Shown one piece after another: positions 1-4,835 of a DNA stretch of 5,702 nt (the stretch's first letter is position 1; each line of letters begins with the position of its first letter). Below the pieces are notes generated by a model. The model saw only the letters and a list, made by a program, of their open reading frames with translations, was not told where the DNA came from and did no database searches. A program made the translations under genes and the position numbers. The stretch comes from Promethearchaeota archaeon. GTDB taxonomy: Archaea; Asgardarchaeota; Lokiarchaeia; Sigyniarchaeales; SOKP01. Where the stretch lies: contig JAHLWE010000415.1 of assembly GCA_019058135.1 (NCBI GenBank), positions 1 through 5,702 on the forward strand. Direction: 5' to 3'.

Positions 1-131
1 GAGATATATTGAACCTCTCTGATGAGGATTTTGTTGATATGTTTTGTATTGGATGCGTACTTTTTAAAAGCTTCACCGAAAATTATTATAAAATCATTAA
101 TTTTTCAGATTGGAGTAGGTTAATTGAATAA
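1..131 (+). CDS. 3' end of an unrecognised gene (partial)
   Basis: A reading frame is open from the left edge (first full codon at 3) to a TAA at 129-131, giving the last 42 codons of a protein whose start lies outside the window. The fragment contains NLSDEDFVDMF and ends SDWSRLIE. This is a normal mixed composition with aromatic residues and two Cys, unlike a random AT-rich frame. I do not recognise the family. Its stop codon lies 8 bases inside the next gene, whose Shine-Dalgarno sequence falls within its last codons, which suggests a rightward operon with translational coupling. The alternative is a chance open frame; 42 codons without a stop is uncommon but not impossible at this base composition. 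Confidence 0.55.
   Translation, partial: DILNLSDEDFVDMFCIGCVLFKSFTENYYKIINFSDWSRLIE
112..119 (+). promoter_or_regulatory. Shine-Dalgarno site deciding the TTG start
   Basis: GGAGTAGG ends 4 bases before the TTG at 124; its GGAG core is 8 bases away. It supports this non-ATG start and lies within the last codons of the preceding gene, as expected for coupled translation. Confidence 0.55.
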
Positions 132-1296
132 ATTAGATTATTATATTGATGCAAATATCTTAAAAAAGATTTTAAATCCAGAAGATAGAAACAATTTATT
201 AGAAGAAATTTATGAAATCTTTGACAATTTTAATAAAAATGATCTCATTGAACTTGTATTTCTAGAAATTTCAGATGGAAAAATACCTGTATTAACGATT
301 AATAAGCCAAAAAGCTTAGACCAATTAAAAAAAGTATATATTATGGTTGGATCCCAACATAATGAATACTCAGGGCTCTTCGGTATGATTTCATACTTAA
401 CTGAATTAATCACGACAAATAATAGTGAATTTCTTCCTAAAGAGCCGGAGTATTCGATGATGATATTTTTTCCATTAATGAACCCTTATGGTTTTTTAAA
501 CCCTCGACCTGATAATAAATCCGGTTATTATTTGAAAAATGGTGACAATTTAAATAGATATTGGAGGAAGACTTTTATTCCTAATTATATAGAGAAAGAT
601 GAGGACAATAACCCATATATTATTCCGGAAAATGCTTTAGTCTTTAAAAATTTTATTCAGAAATACTGGGAGAGGGATCTCGAGATATATTTAATCGATT
701 TTCATGAAACTTCATTATTAAGAAGATTTACAGAGGATATGGTTAAAAATTTAAATGCTTTCTACAAATTAGAGCATTATTATAAAATGTGGATTGTTGA
801 ATATCTCGTAAAAAGAGAAGTTTTACCTAAAAGAGAACCATTATTTGTGAAACCCCATCCAGATTTAGATCACCATCATTTTAATATTACCATTAACCAA
901 GGGGAACAATTAAGAGAGAATTTAAAAGAAGCCTGGGAGAAAAATAATGACAAATTGCCCTTTGCTTATATTTATAATTACAAGAGCGGTGATTTTTGCA
1001 GATCAATTGCAAGAAATGTTCAAAGTAAATTGAAAGATCTCATGTGGGATATAAGACAACCAGCATTTCTTCACCCAGAAGATCATGGATGTTTTGTATG
1101 CTTGGGACATTCTACTCAAAGACCTAAAACATTCACATTTGAATTAGAATGTGACAAACAATTTTTTAATCTTTTAGAAGAAATTGAGAAATGCAAAAGT
1201 AACCAAGTCTATTTTAATAGAAAAATTGATAATATCAATAAAACAATAGAGGTAGTAAGAGAAACAATTAAAACAGTAGTAAATTTTAATTTTTAA
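124..1296 (+). CDS. M14-family zinc carboxypeptidase-like protein
   Basis: This 390-residue protein resembles the M14 zinc carboxypeptidase / succinylglutamate desuccinylase-like fold, which hydrolyses C-terminal peptide or amide bonds with one zinc ion. The landmarks occur in family order: a strand leading to GSQHNEYSG (76-84), where the HxxE zinc motif is expected; PLMNPYGF (117-124); R128; GDNLNRYW (140-147), the substrate-carboxylate Asn-Arg motif; IDFHE (191-195), with H194 as the third zinc ligand; and TFTFELE (336-342), with E340 as the catalytic base. Gln78 sits where the first zinc His normally is, next to His79. A His-rich stretch (H245, H250-H252) is an extra. There is no signal peptide, so it is probably cytoplasmic. 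The start is TTG, supported by GGAG at 112-115, 8 bases upstream. It overlaps the upstream gene by 8 bases and the convergent hydrolase gene by 11. The substrate cannot be told from the sequence. Confidence 0.8.
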   Translation: MNKLDYYIDANILKKILNPEDRNNLLEEIYEIFDNFNKNDLIELVFLEISDGKIPVLTINKPKSLDQLKKVYIMVGSQHNEYSGLFGMISYLTELITTNNSEFLPKEPEYSMMIFFPLMNPYGFLNPRPDNKSGYYLKNGDNLNRYWRKTFIPNYIEKDEDNNPYIIPENALVFKNFIQKYWERDLEIYLIDFHETSLLRRFTEDMVKNLNAFYKLEHYYKMWIVEYLVKREVLPKREPLFVKPHPDLDHHHFNITINQGEQLRENLKEAWEKNNDKLPFAYIYNYKSGDFCRSIARNVQSKLKDLMWDIRQPAFLHPEDHGCFVCLGHSTQRPKTFTFELECDKQFFNLLEEIEKCKSNQVYFNRKIDNINKTIEVVRETIKTVVNFNF

Positions 1297-2284
1297 AGAA
1301 ATTCAAGGCATAAGTCACTATAGACAATTCATTCTTTTTAAGCAAATGACCTCCCTTTTTAAAAACTAAAGTATTTTTGTCTGATAACTCCAACAATGCT
1401 TTGTTTTTTATAAAATTCTTAAATTTTACGATTCTATCGTTTTTTGCATGAATTAACATTACTTTTTTGGTGAATTCTTTCCATTTAACCTCAGAACCAG
1501 AAAAATTTTGAGTTTTAAAATTTTTAATCACATGATAAGGAGATACTCCCAAATTGGTTTCTTCACTGGGAAATTGGTGAATTCCTTTAAAAAAATAGTG
1601 AAGCCACACAATTGGGTTAAAACGAGGAATATTCTCCCTAAAGTCAGCAATAGCAGATATGGCAAATATTTTTTTAATTTCTTCTAAAGGAAAACCTCCA
1701 CATAAAATGGTCAACGCACCAATACTAAATCCGGCTGTATAAATCTCTTTATTGCCTAACTTATCATTTTTTTGAATCCATCTCACAATATGTAAAAAAT
1801 CATTAATTCTATTCTTAATATCAGCTTTTTTTCCTACTTTTTTAGATTCACCAGTACCACGAGCGTCATAAACAAGAACAGGATAACCAGAATTTACGAT
1901 TGGTAGGAAAAAATATTCTAAATCTTCTTTTAAATCTGAAAATCCCGGGGATATTATAATTATGGGTTTATTTAGGGATAAATAAGTTGAATTAGAAAAT
2001 TTCAATTGATATATTGCACCAGATAAAGATCCCCCTTCAACAGAAATGCTTATTTTTTCCACGTGTATATTTTTCAGGTTAATCTTATTCCATCTATCAA
2101 ACCATATATCACGGAAACTCCAATAAACTTCAAATGGAATTAATACAATTAGAAAAGTTGTAAGGGATAATATAAAACATGTATAAAAAGGATTTTTCCA
2201 AGATGCATTGACATAAAAAATATAAGCAGAAAAGAAAATATCCACAATAATTAATATTATTCTTTTAATATTTTTCGAAAGCAT
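1286..2284 (-). CDS. Membrane-anchored alpha/beta hydrolase
   Basis: This 332-residue protein has two hydrophobic segments at the N-terminus (about 8-25 and 33-51), followed by an alpha/beta-hydrolase domain. The serine-hydrolase landmarks are all present: ISPGF (111-115) at the oxyanion strand, YDARGTGES (139-147) after strand 4, the nucleophile elbow GFSIG with Ser187, HAKNDRIV with Asp283, and GGHLL with His313. The triad Ser-Asp-His is complete, so an active esterase, lipase or peptidase-like hydrolase is likely. The substrate is unknown. The two-helix anchor suggests the catalytic domain is tethered to the membrane, probably on the cytoplasmic side given the Lys/Arg flanks, although topology was not computed. 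The ATG start has AGGA (2289-2292) 4 bases upstream, a short spacing. The gene is on the same strand as its two upstream neighbours but is separated from them by 128 bases with a T9 tract, so it probably has its own promoter. Confidence 0.85.
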   Translation of the reverse strand: MLSKNIKRIILIIVDIFFSAYIFYVNASWKNPFYTCFILSLTTFLIVLIPFEVYWSFRDIWFDRWNKINLKNIHVEKISISVEGGSLSGAIYQLKFSNSTYLSLNKPIIIISPGFSDLKEDLEYFFLPIVNSGYPVLVYDARGTGESKKVGKKADIKNRINDFLHIVRWIQKNDKLGNKEIYTAGFSIGALTILCGGFPLEEIKKIFAISAIADFRENIPRFNPIVWLHYFFKGIHQFPSEETNLGVSPYHVIKNFKTQNFSGSEVKWKEFTKKVMLIHAKNDRIVKFKNFIKNKALLELSDKNTLVFKKGGHLLKKNELSIVTYALNFFKN

Positions 2285-2304
2285 GGTTTCCTATATTATT
2301 TTAA

Positions 2305-2312
2305 CTTAAATA
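2305..2312 (-). promoter_or_regulatory. Candidate TATA box for the hydrolase gene
   Basis: On the minus strand this reads TATTTAAG, centred about 25 bases before the ATG. That is the distance expected for an archaeal TATA box if the transcript starts at or very near the start codon. The region is AT-rich, so a chance match is quite possible. Confidence 0.3.
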
Positions 2313-2341
2313 CTGTAAAAAAGAACATCAATAAAAACTTG

Positions 2342-2350
2342 AAAAAAAAA
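2342..2350 (-). terminator. Oligo-T terminator candidate (leftward)
   Basis: Nine A on the plus strand give T9 on the minus strand, about 63 bases beyond the stop of the small acidic protein gene. Archaeal transcription commonly ends at such T-tracts without a hairpin. It would separate this transcript from the hydrolase gene. Confidence 0.4.
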
Positions 2351-2412
2351 TGAATTTTGAATGAGCCTTTTTTTATTTTTTAAATGTTTGTTTAAATTAT
2401 CATTGTAGACTT

Positions 2413-2712
2413 CTATTTATTGGCCTTATCCGGCGGACAACTATAGTCCGTTCTAATCGAACAATTTCTCTTTGAACTACTTCCCAAACAATTTACGCAA
2501 ACTGTTTCTTTCAACATTTTTTCAATTTCACTTGCTGAACGCCCAGCTCTTTCTTTATCAGTCTCATTTGACAGCATCTCATCTTCAATTTTACTTAGAT
2601 CCACATAGGGTTCCTCTTCTAAATCATCGTCCCAGTCTTCTAAATTTATTTCCTCTTTATCTGGAATGTCATCAATTTCTTCTTCTTTTTTTACAGTTTT
2701 TTTTTTACCCAT
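2413..2712 (-). CDS. Small acidic protein with C-terminal Cys cluster
   Basis: This 99-residue protein is of unrecognised family. It starts with a basic stretch (KKKTVKK), then has a strongly acidic, probably disordered segment (about 10-55, rich in Asp/Glu), a short amphipathic stretch (about 52-70), and a C-terminal cluster Cys72-x2-Cys75-x8-Cys84-x7-Cys92. Four cysteines at such spacings suggest a small zinc-binding knuckle, but the motif is not one I can name, and an Fe-S site or redox role is also possible. The charge pattern suggests a binding or adaptor protein rather than an enzyme. The ATG has no clear Shine-Dalgarno sequence. It lies 91 bases downstream of the PLP-enzyme gene on the same strand with only short T-tracts between, so co-transcription is plausible. 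That neighbour also ends in a Cys-rich tail. The coherent charge and Cys pattern on this strand argues that it is real and that the opposite-strand frame is its shadow. Confidence 0.7.
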   Translation of the reverse strand: MGKKKTVKKEEEIDDIPDKEEINLEDWDDDLEEEPYVDLSKIEDEMLSNETDKERAGRSASEIEKMLKETVCVNCLGSSSKRNCSIRTDYSCPPDKANK

Positions 2713-2803
2713 AATATATCATTAATTTATTGCTATGAAATAAATTTTATTTTTAGATTTTATAACAATATTTTCAATTTAAATAAAATAGAAATCTGAA
2801 AAA

Positions 2804-4081
2804 TTATGCTTCTTCAAGCTTTATAATATCCTTTAATTGGTTATAAGCGATGCAATTCTTTCTCTCTTGTTCAGAGCATACTTTGACTTTCCAACATCGA
2901 TATTCATCACATAAGTAAGCGGGACATTTTTTCCTCTTTTGCTCTAAACACTTTTTTATTCTCCAGCATTGAAAAGATGTTTCATAAAATTTGTGAAATT
3001 TTTTAGGAAGTTGGGTATAGTTAAAATTTGTATTTTTTAAATGTTCATCTAATGAGACTGAGTTATAGGTGTTCCAAAATAATAGAACTTTTTCTTTATT
3101 TTCGGGTTGTTTTGCAAAATCAATCATCGCTGCTAATGTTTTTCCAGTATAAGTTGTTTCAATTTTGAAATCTTTCTGTTTTCCTTCTAATTCGTAAATT
3201 TTATCAACAGCTGCCTGACCACGCTTAGTTTTAACACCGTAATTTGAGCCATAATAATCTATTTCTAAATCAAAATCATTTTCATTTATTATAATATCAG
3301 GAACGGACTTATCATATTTGAGTAAAAGTTTAATAACCTTATTTGCAGTTCTCGCAATATTTTTAGTGTTTATTACGATTGCATCAGCTACTCTAACTGG
3401 TCTAATTTTTGTTTTTAATCCAACAATTTTACATCCAGCAATTAAACCTGCCGCAGTCCCCGTAGAACCACATGGTATAAAGATATAATCTGGCATAGGT
3501 ATCTCTCCAGCATCTATTTGTTTTTTTAATTCAAAAACTGCATTTACAAAACCTAATGTTCCGAGGGAAGTACCAATGCCCAACAGAGGTGAAGCTCCAA
3601 TAAGTATTAGATAATAGTTTCGTTTAAACAATCTTATTCCAAGCAGTCTAAGTATTAATCTATAAACACCTTTTACAAATATAATCTTTGCACCAAGATA
3701 ATGATATAATAATAATGATCGCTGAACATGCCACGTTAAAGGTTGAGGAAATAAATATAATCGAGTTTTTAAGCCAAATTGATTTCCAACAAATACAGCT
3801 GCTAATCCGTGGTTTGTGCCTATGCCACCAGCAGTTGCAACAATTTTTTTTCCAGACTTTAAAATTTTCCCATAAACAAATTCGTATTTTCTGATTTTAT
3901 TTCCACCATAGAAATCGGTACTTATATCATCCCTTTTAATCCATAGGTTATTATGCTCAAGTTCCTTTCCTAAATTTTCCATCTTTTGAACAGGAGTCGG
4001 ATAGTTGCCTATAGCGACCCATGGAATCCTATCCTTTAAGTTTGGATATCTTTCAAAAAGAATTGGTTTATCTCTGACCAT
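2804..4081 (-). CDS. PLP-dependent ACC deaminase/D-cysteine desulfhydrase-family enzyme with Cys/Trp tail
   Basis: This 425-residue protein is a fold-type II PLP enzyme of the ACC deaminase / D-cysteine desulfhydrase group. Visible motifs are IKRDD (48-52), YGGNKIRKYEF (58-68) with Lys62 as the predicted PLP Schiff-base lysine, GGIGTNHG (85-92) as the substrate/PLP loop, CGSTGTAAGL (204-213) as the phosphate-binding loop, YYGSNYG (276-282) and TTYTGKTLAAM (309-319). Characterised members, near 330 residues, release ammonia from ACC or H2S from D-cysteine. Here the usual HTGG motif near the C-terminus is replaced by WNTYNS (336-341), a hydrophobic stretch (about 140-178) sits in the middle, and an extra tail (about 366-425) carries seven cysteines. 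The true substrate is therefore open. There is no Shine-Dalgarno sequence before the ATG, and a TATA-like element lies 25 bases upstream, so the transcript may be leaderless. It may be co-transcribed with the small acidic protein downstream. Confidence 0.85.
   Translation of the reverse strand: MVRDKPILFERYPNLKDRIPWVAIGNYPTPVQKMENLGKELEHNNLWIKRDDISTDFYGGNKIRKYEFVYGKILKSGKKIVATAGGIGTNHGLAAVFVGNQFGLKTRLYLFPQPLTWHVQRSLLLYHYLGAKIIFVKGVYRLILRLLGIRLFKRNYYLILIGASPLLGIGTSLGTLGFVNAVFELKKQIDAGEIPMPDYIFIPCGSTGTAAGLIAGCKIVGLKTKIRPVRVADAIVINTKNIARTANKVIKLLLKYDKSVPDIIINENDFDLEIDYYGSNYGVKTKRGQAAVDKIYELEGKQKDFKIETTYTGKTLAAMIDFAKQPENKEKVLLFWNTYNSVSLDEHLKNTNFNYTQLPKKFHKFYETSFQCWRIKKCLEQKRKKCPAYLCDEYRCWKVKVCSEQERKNCIAYNQLKDIIKLEEA
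2843..2968 (-). repeat. Tandem Cys/Trp motif repeat in the PLP-enzyme tail
   Basis: The codons for residues 372-389 and 396-413 encode two copies of one pattern, C-W-x4-C-x7-C-x-A-Y, at a period of 24 residues. The copies are CWRIKKCLEQKRKKCPAY and CWKVKVCSEQERKNCIAY, identical at 11 of 18 positions. The DNA has diverged much more, so this is an old duplication held at protein level. A seventh cysteine (C391) lies in the linker. The motif resembles CW...C...CPAY clusters that I recall from bacterial sensory and signalling proteins. Confidence 0.8.
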
Positions 4082-4099
4082 AATTATAAGATTAATGTA

Positions 4100-4109
4100 T
4101 TTAATTTAA
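4100..4109 (-). promoter_or_regulatory. Candidate TATA box for the PLP-enzyme gene
   Basis: On the minus strand this reads TTAAATTAAA, centred about 25 bases before the ATG. With no Shine-Dalgarno sequence between it and the start codon, it fits a leaderless archaeal transcript. The surrounding DNA is very AT-rich. Confidence 0.35.
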
Positions 4110-4202
4110 TGATTATTATCAGTTATCAGCAGTATTATCATTGTTTAAATAAAATCTAACTAATTCTGAACGTTTTTTAATTAATACCTTTAATATTATG
4201 AA

Positions 4203-4210
4203 TATATAAA
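4203..4210 (+). promoter_or_regulatory. Candidate TATA box for the membrane-protein gene
   Basis: TATATAAA is the best TATA-like match in the divergent intergenic region 4082-4288. Transcription would begin near 4232 and leave a leader of about 55-60 bases containing the AT palindrome and the Shine-Dalgarno-like site. A second option is TTTATAAC at 4216-4223. Confidence 0.35.
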
Positions 4211-4250
4211 CAAACTTTATAACTATCAATTGATTTATTCATAAACAAAA

Positions 4251-4276
4251 CTTAAATTTTAATTAAAAATTTAAAG
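4251..4276. repeat. AT-rich near-perfect palindrome in the leader
   Basis: CTTAAATTTT and AAAAATTTAAAG flank a central AATT and are complementary apart from one extra A and an end slippage. It ends within the AAGG of the ribosome-binding site of the membrane-protein gene. It could be a dimeric regulator's site or a weak leader hairpin, but AT-rich DNA produces such palindromes by chance. Confidence 0.35.
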
Positions 4277-4279
4277 GAT
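4274..4279 (+). promoter_or_regulatory. Ribosome-binding site of the membrane-protein gene
   Basis: AAGGAT lies 9 bases before the ATG at 4289 and supports that start. The earlier ATG at 4279 is followed by an in-frame stop within five codons. Confidence 0.45.
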
Positions 4280-4288
4280 GATTTCAAT

Positions 4289-4735
4289 ATGAGTGAAGTT
4301 GAAAAAGATTCAAATGAATTATTGAATATTTTGCTGCTGATAGTTGGTGTTTTCTTTATAGTAAAAGGAATTCTTGATTTCTTGGCATGGGGCGGTATTT
4401 TGGTTCCAGTTTGGTTGAGTGATTTTGCAACGAATCCTGATACAGCTGCTGCTCTTAGTTTTTTTGGTTCGCAAGGTCTAATCTCGGTAGCTTTAGGTTT
4501 CTGGTGTTTAGTTGCGGGAATAGGAATGTTTAAAGAAGAAGAATGGGCTATGGGACAAGCACTTGTAGTTCTAAGTTTAATGGTTGTGACAGGGGTTTCA
4601 GCGATAATAAGTTGGATTAGTGCTCCAGCTTCTTTTGATTTGACTTATTGGCCGAATTATATAATAATAGTAGCTTTTATTATCGGATTAATTGGTTTCT
4701 TCTGGCTTTTATTCACAAGAAAGAGATACGATTAA
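4289..4735 (+). CDS. Four-helix membrane protein of unknown function
   Basis: This 148-residue protein has four predicted transmembrane segments, at about 11-34, 55-80, 88-111 and 123-142. The N-terminal ten residues are acidic and polar and the end is TRKRYD. The basic C-terminus suggests both ends face the cytoplasm. Between helices 1 and 2 is an outward loop with Trp, Asp and Asn residues, and between 2 and 3 a short acidic loop FKEEEW (81-86). No catalytic or metal-binding motif is visible and I do not recognise the family. Small four-helix proteins of this type are common and of uncertain role. The gene is visibly richer in G and C than its neighbours, as expected for codons of hydrophobic and small residues. 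It stands alone on its strand, divergent from the PLP-enzyme gene, with its own promoter candidate and a strong T-tract after it. Confidence 0.85.
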   Translation: MSEVEKDSNELLNILLLIVGVFFIVKGILDFLAWGGILVPVWLSDFATNPDTAAALSFFGSQGLISVALGFWCLVAGIGMFKEEEWAMGQALVVLSLMVVTGVSAIISWISAPASFDLTYWPNYIIIVAFIIGLIGFFWLLFTRKRYD

Positions 4736-4743
4736 ATTAATTT

Positions 4744-4757
4744 AAAACAAAAAAAAA
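4744..4757 (-). terminator. Oligo-T terminator candidate for leftward transcription
   Basis: A4-C-A9 on the plus strand gives T9-G-T4 on the minus strand, about 130 bases beyond the transposase stop. It would stop leftward transcripts from running antisense into the membrane-protein gene. Confidence 0.35.
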
Positions 4758-4764
4758 CATCTCA

Positions 4765-4788
4765 TTTTTTTTTAAATTTTTTTCTTTT
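4765..4788 (+). terminator. Oligo-T terminator of the membrane-protein gene
   Basis: Runs of T9, T7 and T4 lie within 24 bases, starting 29 bases after the stop codon. There is no hairpin of note. This is the usual form of an archaeal intrinsic terminator. Confidence 0.5.
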
Positions 4789-4835
4789 ATCAGTATCCAA
4801 TGAAGTATTTTTTTATCCTTAATTTTTATTTTTTT

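Noticed and set aside
11..27. CCTC...GAGG hairpin near the left edge
   Set aside because: It has a four-base stem inside a probable coding region, within chance expectation.
210..413. Open frame of 67 codons on the minus strand
   Set aside because: It lies entirely inside the well-supported M14 gene, opposite its zinc-motif region, and shows no motif of its own.
2472..2714. Open frame of 80 codons on the plus strand
   Set aside because: It is the complement of the acidic Cys-cluster protein. Its Leu/Phe/His-rich composition is what antisense of Asp/Glu/Lys codons gives.
3688..3894. Open frame of 68 codons on the plus strand
   Set aside because: It lies inside the PLP-enzyme gene, opposite its conserved GGIGTNHG region, with no independent support.
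4111..4140. TTATCAG direct repeat in the divergent intergenic region
   Set aside because: There are only two adjacent seven-base copies plus a partial one in AT-rich DNA, too little to claim an operator or array.
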